Source: Allosediminivita sp964397775 (GTDB lineage: Bacteria; Pseudomonadota; Alphaproteobacteria; Rhodobacterales; Rhodobacteraceae). Taken from it: a stretch of DNA of 7,819 nucleotides. The notes below the pieces were generated by a model. That model had not been told where the DNA came from. It saw only the letters and a list, made by a program, of their open reading frames with translations, and ran no database searches. The position numbers were made by a program, and so were the translations under genes. The stretch spans positions 1 to 7,819 of the forward strand of contig CAYNKL010000194.1 in NCBI GenBank assembly GCA_964397775.1, in the 5' to 3' direction. Position 1 is the first letter of the stretch; each line of letters begins with the position of its first letter. This document shows, piece by piece, positions 1 to 6,557 of the stretch.

Positions 1-25
1 GCCTCCGTCTCTGAAGGCGCCGCGC

Positions 26-769
26 TCAGCAAGAGAGCGGTCTGCGGATCAAGTCAGCAAGGGGTGGGGTGAGCCGTTGGGCGATCGCATCGCGGTCATC
101 ATCGCGCGCGCTCCCGGGGGCGAGGCTGCCCAGGCCCGTCTCGATCACGGCTGCGACGCCGTGTATCGCCGCCGGGTCCGGCGTCAGCACGATCCGGTGG
201 ACCAGCATCCCGAGAAAGCCGCGAGCCTGTTCGACGAGATCTGGATCACCAGGGAGCGTCTTCAGCTGGTGAACGGTGTCGGCGTAGACTTGGGCGACAT
301 TTACCTGGACGGCCTCCCGCGCGACCAGACGAGCCTTGGCCTTCGCAAGGCGGTCCTCGATCTCGGTGATCTCTCCATCGCGTTCTTCGGTCGGCGCCTT
401 GAAGAGGTGATATGGCGCGCCCTGCTCGATGGACGACATGAACTCGGTCAAGAGAGCCTGGGGCACGATAGGCAGCAGAGGAAGCTGCACCTCCACCTCG
501 TCCTGCGGCGTGAGGACGGTGCGCTTGGTCCCGTTTTTCGGGTGATAGCTTCGGGTCGTGGCACAGACGCGGGCACGGCCGATGTCGAGGCGGTTGCGCA
601 GAATGCCCTCTCCGCGCGCCGCATGACCACGGATCGTGCTGGTCCGATCCCAAAGCAACCGCCCCTGAATGGCGGCTTCGTTTTGCAGGATGATTTGAGA
701 GCAAGGGCAACGCGCTACGAACGGTTGCCCGCCTGATGAAAGCAGATGTCCGTTCGCTGCGGCCGGCAC
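26..769 (-). pseudogene. Large serine recombinase, C-terminal remnant with internal deletion
   Basis: Remnant of a resolvase/invertase-type large serine recombinase. The best-preserved part is the Recombinase domain around residues 40-82, with the family-like string STIRGHAARGEGILRNRLDIG followed by a basic stretch ending NGTKR. Residues 95-106 (LPLLPIVPQALL) match the usual 'lRIVpdaLW' segment. Residues 130-196 match the family's C-terminal coiled-coil and the closing ARGFLGMLVHRIVLTP segment. The N-terminal catalytic domain with its nucleophilic serine is absent: upstream the frame runs only into an unrelated stretch and a stop near 856. The Cys-containing zinc-ribbon normally lying between residues about 106 and 125 is also missing, so the two flanking parts are joined in frame. 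The nominal start is a GTG without a visible ribosome-binding site. It should not be able to recombine DNA. It is most likely debris of an integrated element. Identification is by remembered family motifs, not a search. Confidence 0.68.
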
Positions 770-877
770 CGACGTCGAGGAAGGGCGGGACGCCGTCGTT
801 TGCTGAATTCGGCACGAAGGTCGGCAATGGCAGGTGATGGCCGTCCAAGCGTATCAAACCATCGTCAAGACGATCGG

Positions 878-906
878 TTGACATGAAATGACGGTTGGAA
901 GATGGT
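878..906 (+). promoter_or_regulatory. Candidate sigma-70 promoter of the thi operon
   Basis: TTGACA at 878-883 is a perfect -35 box. After a 17-base spacer comes GATGGT at 901-906, a weak -10 matching TATAAT at three of six positions. Transcription would start near 912-915, right at the 5' edge of the TPP aptamer, which is where a riboswitch promoter should be. The position supports it more than the -10 sequence does. Confidence 0.5.
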
Positions 907-910
907 GCCC

Positions 911-1003
911 GCTCATAACCGGGGGTGTTCCGACAGGAGCTGAGATGCGCGAGACGCGTGAACCCTTCACAGCTGATCTGGATCATGCCAGCGGAGCGAG
1001 GTG
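911..1003 (+). promoter_or_regulatory. TPP riboswitch (THI-box)
   Basis: The conserved cores of the thiamin pyrophosphate aptamer are present in order: GGGGGTG at 921-927, CTGAGA at 940-945, ACCCTT at 962-967, CTGATCTGGATCATGCCAGC at 973-992. Pairing fits the family: P2 GGGT 923-926 with ACCC 962-965; a short P3 TCC 929-931 with GGA 936-938; a P3a hairpin ATGCG 945-949 with CGCGT 955-959; P5 CTGG 978-981 with CCAG 988-991; P4 GCT 972-974 with AGC 995-997, a compensated version of the usual CCU/AGG pair. P1 is less certain, for example ACC 918-920 with GGT 1000-1002. It senses TPP and should turn the downstream uptake operon off when thiamin is plentiful. Only about six bases separate the aptamer from the ATG, so there is no room for a separate terminator. 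Confidence 0.93.
998..1002 (+). promoter_or_regulatory. ykoF ribosome-binding site inside the riboswitch closing stem
   Basis: GAGGT lies seven to eight bases before the ATG at 1009 and is the only Shine-Dalgarno candidate for ykoF. It coincides with the 3' strand of the likely P1 stem. TPP binding would therefore hide it directly, implying control of translation initiation rather than transcription termination. The structure has not been folded computationally. Confidence 0.65.
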
Positions 1004-1008
1004 CTACC

Positions 1009-1620
1009 ATGTTCATAGGCGCGCAAGTGTCACTTTATCCGATGACATCCGATTTCGTGGACGTCATCACCACCGGGCTGGACGCCCTGTCCCCCTACGA
1101 ATCCGACCTGAGGATCGAGACCGACGACATGTCGACGCTCATGGTCGGCGCACCGGGACCGCTGTTCAACGCGATCCGAGACCTGTTCTCCGCCGCAGCC
1201 AAGCAGCCCGAACATGTGACCATGCACGTGACCCTGTCGCGCGGTTGCCCCGGTGAGCCGGACGACCCCAATTGCCGGTGCGACACGCTTGCGCGCGCGC
1301 AGGATCAGTCCTTGGCCGAGCGGCAGACACTGGCGGCACAGGCCGTGAAGGATGCGCCCGAGATGGGTGTTGGGATCGATGTGCAGTTCTCGCTCTACGT
1401 CATGGGCGGGGGTGGCCACATGGACGAAATCTATGGCTGCATCGACTTTCTGAAAAACAGCGGCACGTTCCTTCGGTCCAAGAATTTCTGCACGCGGTTG
1501 CGCGGTGATGCCGGCGCGGTGTTCGAGACGCTGCGCCAGGCCTTTCTGCGGTTCGGCCCGGCAGAAGGCCATGTGACCATCGACCTGACAGCCTCGGCCA
1601 ACAGCCCCAGCCTCGGCTGA
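1009..1620 (+). CDS. ykoF: YkoF-family HMP/thiamin-binding protein
   Basis: Predicted soluble protein of 203 residues, close to the 200 residues of Bacillus subtilis YkoF, which binds thiamin and its hydroxymethylpyrimidine (HMP) moiety. The internal duplication typical of the family is visible. Residues 5-80 (AQVSLYPM, then a helix, then DMSTLMVGAPGPLFNAIRDL and HVTMHVTLSRGCP) repeat in residues 123-200 (VQFSLYVMGGGGHMDEIYG, then NFCTRLRGDAGAVFETLRQ and HVTIDLTASANSP). No signal peptide or membrane segment is seen, so it should be cytoplasmic. The ATG at 1009 is chosen because it follows a Shine-Dalgarno and the riboswitch; the frame stays open to 925, but that would place the start inside the aptamer. 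It is first in the operon and is followed after 40 bases by thiX. The linker between repeats carries a Cys group (C80, C89, C91) of unknown meaning. Its likely role is to receive or buffer the imported pyrimidine. Confidence 0.88.
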   Translation: MFIGAQVSLYPMTSDFVDVITTGLDALSPYESDLRIETDDMSTLMVGAPGPLFNAIRDLFSAAAKQPEHVTMHVTLSRGCPGEPDDPNCRCDTLARAQDQSLAERQTLAAQAVKDAPEMGVGIDVQFSLYVMGGGGHMDEIYGCIDFLKNSGTFLRSKNFCTRLRGDAGAVFETLRQAFLRFGPAEGHVTIDLTASANSPSLG

Positions 1621-1660
1621 GACGTCTTCGCAGGCGCCATGCGCCCGTGACAGGCTTGTC

Positions 1661-2422
1661 ATGAAACATTTTGGTCAGATCCTACCGGCCCTTGTGGTCA
1701 TCTGCGTCTTTCTAAGCGGCTGGGAAGGCTATGTCGCGCTGACGGATGCCTCGCCGCTTGTGTTGCCTGCGCCCAGCGACGTCGTGAATGGGCTGTGGGT
1801 CGAACGCTCCGCGATCGCGCGGCACGCAGCGGCCACACTGGGTGTCGCGGGCGTGGGCTTTGGCCTGTCGGTGCTGTTCGCGTTCGCCGTCTCCATCGTG
1901 CTTCACTTCTCGGGCTGGCTGCGCCGGGGGCTGCTGCCGCTTCTGGTCGCCAGCCAGACCGTACCGATCGTCGCCCTTGCCCCGCTGATGGTGCTTTGGT
2001 TCGGCTTCGGCCTGCTGCCTAAGGTGCTGCTGGTGATCCTTGTCACTTTCTTTCCGATGGTTGTCAGCCTTATCGCCGGTTACGCGAGCCTGCCGCGTCC
2101 GTTTCGCGATCAACTGGTTTCGATGGGCGCGACGCGGTGGGCTGTCTTTCGCCGGGCCACGCTTCCCTCGGCACGTGGGCATTTCTTTTCGGGGCTCAGG
2201 ATTTCAGCGACCTATGCCATCGTTGCCACGATCTTTGCCGAATATGCCGGTGCGCGGCAGGGGCTCGGCATCTACATCCTGTCGGCAAAGAACAACTTCC
2301 GGGCGGACCTCGTTCTTTCGGCGGTGCTGGTGTCTGCTTGTCTCACGCTTGCGCTTCTGGCCGTCATCCAGGGGATCGAGCGGGCAACGGGCCGTCGGTA
2401 TCGGAGGGTTGAGCATGCTTGA
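1661..2422 (+). CDS. thiX: Thiamin-precursor ABC transporter permease ThiX
   Basis: Integral inner-membrane permease of 253 residues, of the binding-protein-dependent (BPD_transp_1) type related to SsuC/TauC. Hydrophobic segments lie at about residues 7-25, 58-82, 90-116, 119-140, 185-198 and 216-238. The EAA-type loop that docks the ATPase is at about 146-169, with the characteristic SMGATRWAVFRRATLP. The N-terminal LVLPAPSDVV (residues 33-42) is also typical of this permease group. It would form the channel with ThiZ and receive substrate from ThiY. The assignment as ThiX rather than a sulfonate or nitrate permease rests on the TPP riboswitch and on ykoF and thiY in the same operon. Its 3' end overlaps thiZ by eight bases. 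The ATG at 1661 has only a weak upstream ribosome-binding site. Confidence 0.9.
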   Translation: MKHFGQILPALVVICVFLSGWEGYVALTDASPLVLPAPSDVVNGLWVERSAIARHAAATLGVAGVGFGLSVLFAFAVSIVLHFSGWLRRGLLPLLVASQTVPIVALAPLMVLWFGFGLLPKVLLVILVTFFPMVVSLIAGYASLPRPFRDQLVSMGATRWAVFRRATLPSARGHFFSGLRISATYAIVATIFAEYAGARQGLGIYILSAKNNFRADLVLSAVLVSACLTLALLAVIQGIERATGRRYRRVEHA

Positions 2423-3140
2423 TCTGCAGGGGCTCACCATCCGGGCGGCGGGCGATACGCTGGTCGAAGATCTGTCGCTCGACCTGGTCGAAGGCCATCT
2501 GACATGCCTTGTCGGCCCGTCCGGTTGCGGTAAGAGTTCGGTCGTCAAGTGGCTCGCCGGTGTTCTGCCACCCGAACTGCAGGTCAGCGGGCGTCTGCAC
2601 TTGGACGGCCATACCGTCGAGCTGCCGCATGACGTGATCGCATATCAGCCGCAGCAGGACACGCTTTTCCCGTGGCTCACGATTTGCGAGAACGCGCGCC
2701 TCGGGTTGGAAATCAGGGGGATGGCGCAACGCACGGCGCGCGACCGGGTGCGGCGTCTGTTTCCGGCGTTCGGGCTGGACGGCCATGAGGACAGCTTTCC
2801 CGACCAGCTGTCCGGCGGGATGCGTCAAAGGGCGGCCTTTCTGAGGACCATTGTTCAGGACGCCCGCATTCTATTGCTGGACGAACCGTTTTCGGCGCTG
2901 GATGCGGTGACGCGGTTGCAGATGCAGGACTGGCTGATCGACCGGCTGGCCGAACGCCCGCGGGCCGTCCTGATGGTGACCCACGACCTCTACGAGGCCA
3001 CGCATATGGCCGACCGTATTCTCGTCATGGCCGGCGGTCCCGGCCGCATCATCGCGGACATTCCCATTTCCACCCCGCGTCCAAACCGCAGCGATATCCG
3101 TTCGACCCTGAAATCCATGCTCTTGAAGGAAACACCATGA
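2415..3140 (+). CDS. thiZ: Thiamin-precursor ABC transporter ATPase ThiZ
   Basis: Nucleotide-binding subunit of 241 residues that powers uptake through ThiX. All ATPase motifs are intact: Walker A GPSGCGKS at residues 34-41, Q-loop YQPQQ at 78-82, signature LSGGM at 132-136, Walker B ILLLDEP at 152-158, D-loop ALD at 161-163 and switch His at 190. The start is ATG 2415, preceded by GGAGGG at 2403-2408 with a six-base gap. This overlaps the thiX stop by eight bases, so translation is probably coupled. The reading frame extends upstream inside thiX, but that extension has no homology and is only a shadow. The closest general family is the SsuB/TauB/ThiZ group; the thiamin role follows from the operon. 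Its last codons overlap the thiY start (ATGA). Confidence 0.93.
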   Translation: MLDLQGLTIRAAGDTLVEDLSLDLVEGHLTCLVGPSGCGKSSVVKWLAGVLPPELQVSGRLHLDGHTVELPHDVIAYQPQQDTLFPWLTICENARLGLEIRGMAQRTARDRVRRLFPAFGLDGHEDSFPDQLSGGMRQRAAFLRTIVQDARILLLDEPFSALDAVTRLQMQDWLIDRLAERPRAVLMVTHDLYEATHMADRILVMAGGPGRIIADIPISTPRPNRSDIRSTLKSMLLKETP

Positions 3141-4114
3141 AAATCATGACGCTGAGCCTTTTGCCCTGCCTCGTGGCATCGATGGCCCAGGCCGAGGACG
3201 TCACCATCGCGCTGGACTGGACGCTGAACACGAACCACATCGGTCTGGTTGTCGCGCGCGAGAAGGGATATTTCGCAGATGCTGGACTGCAGGTCGATAT
3301 CCTGCCCTACTCGGACACCGCATCGACCGCGTTGCTTGCCGCCGGCGCAGTGGATTTCGCCTATATGACCGCGCTTGGGTTCATGAGCGCGAAGGCCGGC
3401 GGCGCGGACATCACCGCGCTGTGGGTCACGATGCAGCGCGAGGCCGGGCGGCTGGTTTATGACAGCAACAACGCCGACATCACCCGCCCCGCCGATCTGG
3501 AAGGCAAGACCTATGCCGGGTTCGGCAGCGCCTGGGAGGATGCCTTGATCTCGACGATGATCGAGAATGACGGCGGCGCGCCCATTTACGACACCGTGAC
3601 CCTGGGCACGGGCGCCTACGAGGCGCTGGCTTCTGGTGCTGTGGATTTCACGCTGGAGGTCGCCACCTGGGAAGGCGTGAATAGCCAGCTTCTGGGGCGT
3701 GAGCAGTCGCATTTCATCTACGCGGATTACGGCGTGCCCGAGCCGCAAGGCGGCTATATCGGCACCCAGACGGCACGGCTCGAAAGCGATCCCGAAACCA
3801 TCAAGGCCTTCATGGACGCGACCGAAAAGGGATATGTTTGGGCTGCAGACAATCCGCAGGCCGCAGCGGATATCTTGATTGCGGCCGGGGACTTCCCGAA
3901 CGAAGAGCTCGTTCGCGGTTCGATGCGGGTCATCGATGAAGATGGTTATCTGACCGATGGCATGACGCCGGTGGGCCGGATCGACGAAGAGCGGCTGACG
4001 GCGATGGCGCGTTTCCTCTATGACAGCGGCGTGTTGCGCGGAACCGATGGGGAGCCGCTTGCCTGGCCCGGAAGTGTGTCGGACTGGTTCGATCAGGGCT
4101 GGATGACCGACTGA
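3137..4114 (+). CDS. thiY: Periplasmic thiamin-pyrimidine-precursor-binding protein ThiY
   Basis: Periplasmic solute-binding protein of 325 residues, NMT1/THI5-like fold. Residues 1-19 form a short signal peptide (KIM, then a hydrophobic run, then ending AQA before ED). It is not lipidated, as no lipobox cysteine sits at the cleavage site. Typical family motifs follow: ALDWTLNTNHIGLVVAREKG at 25-44, YFADAGLQVDILPY at 45-58, a GAVDFAYM segment at 70-77, and DLEGKTYAGFGSAWE at 120-134. Characterised ThiY proteins bind N-formyl-4-amino-5-aminomethyl-2-methylpyrimidine, a thiamin breakdown product salvaged to HMP; this is the likely ligand but the sequence alone does not prove it. ATG 3137 overlaps the thiZ stop as ATGA and has AAGGA upstream. 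It is the last gene of the operon. No clear intrinsic terminator follows. Confidence 0.9.
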   Translation: MKIMTLSLLPCLVASMAQAEDVTIALDWTLNTNHIGLVVAREKGYFADAGLQVDILPYSDTASTALLAAGAVDFAYMTALGFMSAKAGGADITALWVTMQREAGRLVYDSNNADITRPADLEGKTYAGFGSAWEDALISTMIENDGGAPIYDTVTLGTGAYEALASGAVDFTLEVATWEGVNSQLLGREQSHFIYADYGVPEPQGGYIGTQTARLESDPETIKAFMDATEKGYVWAADNPQAAADILIAAGDFPNEELVRGSMRVIDEDGYLTDGMTPVGRIDEERLTAMARFLYDSGVLRGTDGEPLAWPGSVSDWFDQGWMTD

Positions 4115-4856
4115 GCGTTCGGCGGAAACTGCAGCAAGCCAAAGGGCACCGCGAGCGAGTTTTGCAGGATCTGCGATTGGTATCCGCTGCACCGTCGCGT
4201 CGTAAAAAAGAGGCGGGTCACGGAATGAGCGCGTTTGGGCCCGTGCGCGCGTCGGTTGCCGTACATCCGTCGGTGGGCGGAGACCGGACTTTCGCAGCAC
4301 CCGCGCGATGAGCAATTCGTCCTCTTCCGAAGCTGACCTTCGACTTGGGCGTCAGCAATGCTCATGCCCGTGCCGTCGAGGCCAAGCTGCGCTATTGGCG
4401 AATGATACACGCAGCGATGTCGAGCTTTCGTGTTCGGGTCCACTGGGCGTGGGGGATTTGACCGTCTCTCGAAGACACCGGTGTGCCATGATCGGTTCGA
4501 GGCGCCCCGAAGAGGAGAACGATCATGTCGGAGATTCTACCATTCTGTCTCGCTAATGCTATCGAGATATACCAAGTTCACAGGGTTCAGGATACGGAGC
4601 GCGCCGCCGTCCGCAGGAGGCTGGGAAGGGGAGGAATATCGATTGCCCTGGCGGCACGCACCAATGTGTGATGGCGACGGGTCGCGAAGAGGAATGTTTC
4701 GAATATCGTGAGTGCAACACCCAGTAACTCCGCGCGACCGAAGGCCTCAAACAGACGGCGCAACAGAAGACAAAGCTCAGGTAACGAAGTCTTCCCAACT
4801 GTCGGAAACAGCCAATGCAGGTTTGACGTACACTCATACCGGATCCGGACGGGCTA
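4115..4856. other. Gene-poor, lower-GC scar region between thiY and the TIM-barrel fusion gene
   Basis: No intact conserved gene is recognised in about 740 bases. Composition falls: I count 63 G/C in 120 bases at 4681-4800, against 90 in 120 at 5281-5400 in the following gene. Short open stretches are present, for example 4312-4458 plus, with residues KLTFDLGVSNAHARAVEAK in an otherwise protein-like frame that has no start. They look like pieces of former genes, possibly insertion-sequence debris, but I cannot name a family. No rho-independent terminator for the thi operon was found: the A-run at 4203-4208 has no supporting hairpin on either strand. A small ORF with a good ribosome-binding site is listed separately. 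Confidence 0.6.
4525..4671 (+). CDS. Small ORF of unknown function with a good ribosome-binding site
   Basis: Forty-eight codons beginning ATG at 4525. GAGGAG at 4512-4517 sits seven bases upstream, the strongest initiation signal in the scar region. The product starts MSEILPFCLANAIEIYQ and ends with an Arg-rich stretch (RAAVRRRLGRGG) and a short hydrophobic tail. I recognise no family. Two readings fit: a truncated 5' end of a lost gene, such as a transposase start kept with its Shine-Dalgarno, or a real small protein. The location in low-GC debris favours truncation. Confidence 0.3.
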   Translation: MSEILPFCLANAIEIYQVHRVQDTERAAVRRRLGRGGISIALAARTNV

Positions 4857-6557
4857 TTGATCGGGGCCGCTGTCGGTAGCGGCATCGCGGCGCAGACAGC
4901 AGAGGCCGGGGGCGCCGATTTGCTACTGGCCGTCAATGCGGCGCGGATGCGCAACATGGGCGCTCCATCGGTGGCGAGCATGCTGCCCTGTCACGCCGCG
5001 ACAGCCATGACCGATGCGTTCGCTGCGCGCGAGATCCTTCCGCACGTCTCGGTGCCGGTCCTTCTGGGCATAAATTGCTGGGATCCAGACTTCTTGCCCG
5101 AAGCCGCGGTGGATCGCGTTGCCGAGCCAGGCTTTGCCGGTGCGGTCAACTTTCCGAACACCACGCTCATGCCACGCGGGATGCGGCAGCTCCTGGACCG
5201 GTCCGGGCGCGGATTCCGCGCCGAGATCGAGACCCTCGCGCGGGTCCAGGCCGCAGGGTATCACGCGCTCTACTATTGCGGCACGCGCGAGCACGCGCAG
5301 GCGGCGGCGGAGGCGGGCCTCGACATGATCCTGCTGAATTTCGGCTGGAACGCGGGCGGCTCGGCCGGCCACAGCCAGCGGGCCTCGCTGGAGGAGGTCG
5401 GCCTGATCGCCCGGGACTACGCAGCGCTCGTGCGGCAGATCCATCCCACCGCGCAGATCCTGCTGGAAGGCGGCCCGGTCGTCTCGGCCGAGAACCTTGG
5501 CCACGTCGCGCATGTCGCGACGCTCGACGGCTATGTCGGCGGATCGACGCTCGACCGGATGCCCTACGAGGAATCCGTGACGAACCGCATCGCCGGCTAC
5601 CGGCAGGCCGGACGCCGTCAGGATGCGCTGACCGAGCGGCAGGAGGAGCTCTTGCGCTGGGGGCGCCGGCACGGGCTACACGGTCGCTCCAAGCCTTTGC
5701 TCGAAGACCTCGAGCACCTCGAGACACTCTCCCGCACGCGCCGTGCGATCGCGGTGACGGTGGAGCCGGGCACGCCGCTCGGCCCGATCCTCTCGGCGCT
5801 CGACGGCGGCAAGCATGATGCGCCGCAAGTCGACGGACGGAACGATCCCGGGCCGCGGGTGTCTCGCCGGCTGTTCGGACACGACGACGTCGACGGGTAC
5901 GAGGGTGGCCTTCTGACATTCCCCGGCGGCGAAACCGTCGTTCTGCGCGACATGGACCGGGCTCTGCCGACGCTGCAGCTCCGGCTGGCGCGCAGTCTTG
6001 CCAACGGCGCGCTGGTGACCTCGCGCCGCCGCCGGCGCATGCGCATCACTGCGCGCCTCATCTTCCTGTTCGAGCGTGCAGACGACGAACCCCTCTTTCC
6101 AGAGGAACTGCATTCCTCTCTTGCTGCATTGCTGTCCGGCTGGACGATGCGACTGGCACCGCTGCGGCGGCGCATCGAAGATCTGCCCGATGTCATGGCG
6201 GCCCTGGTGAAAGAGGCCGGCCTCGACAGTCAAGATCTTCCACCGCTCGGGGCTGGTGCCCTGCAACGGTTGCGTCGCCATCCCTGGCTCGGAAACGAGG
6301 CAGAGCTCGACCGGGTGATCGGCAGGCTCGCCGCGCGCGGAACCGGCGACAACGTCAGCGGCACCGAGATCGCCACCTTCCTCGATGACGGCGCAGCGGT
6401 GCGACCACCGCCCGAGACAGCTGCCGATCTCGAGAAGCGGCAGATCGTCGAGGCGCTCTGGCGCAACGACTTTCATCGCGGCCGCACGGCCGAGGCGCTG
6501 CACATCTCGCGCAAGACGCTTTACAACAGAATGGCGCGACTGGGGCTCAAAGACTGA
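4857..6557 (+). CDS. TIM-barrel (PEP-hydrolase-like) / degenerate NtrC AAA+ / Fis-HTH fusion regulator
   Basis: A 566-residue three-part protein. Residues 1-252 match the phosphoenolpyruvate-hydrolase-like TIM barrel (PF09370 type): IGAAVGSGIAAQTAEAGGAD near the start, NFPNTTLM at 98-105, AEAGLDMILLNFGW at 151-164, EGGPVV at 204-209 and GYVGGSTLDRMP at 225-236. Residues about 275-495 have the layout of a sigma-54 activator AAA+ domain (HGRSKPLLEDLEHLE, RRLFGHDD, MRLAPLRRRIEDLP, HPWLGNEAELDRVI). Walker A is lost (VEPGTPLG in place of GExGTGKE), Walker B reads VVLRDM instead of LFLDEI, and GAFTGA is absent. Residues 523-566 are a Fis-type helix-turn-helix (RGRTAEALHISRKTLYNRMARLGL). The likely job is metabolite-responsive DNA binding without ATP-driven sigma-54 activation. 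The start is uncertain: TTG 4857 is the only late candidate, in a frame open from 4827, and the usual first 10-25 residues before 'IGAGAGTG' are missing, so the N-terminus may have been cut by rearrangement. Confidence 0.82.
   Translation: MIGAAVGSGIAAQTAEAGGADLLLAVNAARMRNMGAPSVASMLPCHAATAMTDAFAAREILPHVSVPVLLGINCWDPDFLPEAAVDRVAEPGFAGAVNFPNTTLMPRGMRQLLDRSGRGFRAEIETLARVQAAGYHALYYCGTREHAQAAAEAGLDMILLNFGWNAGGSAGHSQRASLEEVGLIARDYAALVRQIHPTAQILLEGGPVVSAENLGHVAHVATLDGYVGGSTLDRMPYEESVTNRIAGYRQAGRRQDALTERQEELLRWGRRHGLHGRSKPLLEDLEHLETLSRTRRAIAVTVEPGTPLGPILSALDGGKHDAPQVDGRNDPGPRVSRRLFGHDDVDGYEGGLLTFPGGETVVLRDMDRALPTLQLRLARSLANGALVTSRRRRRMRITARLIFLFERADDEPLFPEELHSSLAALLSGWTMRLAPLRRRIEDLPDVMAALVKEAGLDSQDLPPLGAGALQRLRRHPWLGNEAELDRVIGRLAARGTGDNVSGTEIATFLDDGAAVRPPPETAADLEKRQIVEALWRNDFHRGRTAEALHISRKTLYNRMARLGLKD

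Noticed and set aside
77..736. A 219-codon plus-strand frame opposite the recombinase remnant
   Set aside because: The minus-strand frame carries the recombinase motifs; the plus-strand frame has none and is its shadow.
925..1008. A longer ykoF start at GTG 925
   Set aside because: It would begin inside the TPP aptamer and add residues without homology; ATG 1009 has a Shine-Dalgarno and fits the family length.
2040..2414. A 125-residue N-terminal extension of ThiZ
   Set aside because: It lies within thiX in another frame; ThiZ's domain begins at ATG 2415 with its own ribosome-binding site.
4203..4260. An intrinsic terminator after thiY, from an A-run and a GCGCG...CGCGC stem
   Set aside because: The A-run lacks a hairpin in front of it on the minus strand, and the GC stem has no T-run behind it on the plus strand.
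2990..4315. A 441-codon open frame on the minus strand opposite thiY
   Set aside because: It is antisense to a clearly conserved, signal-peptide-bearing gene; its product is low-complexity, Arg/His/Pro-rich, with no motif. Long antisense frames are common in GC-rich genes.
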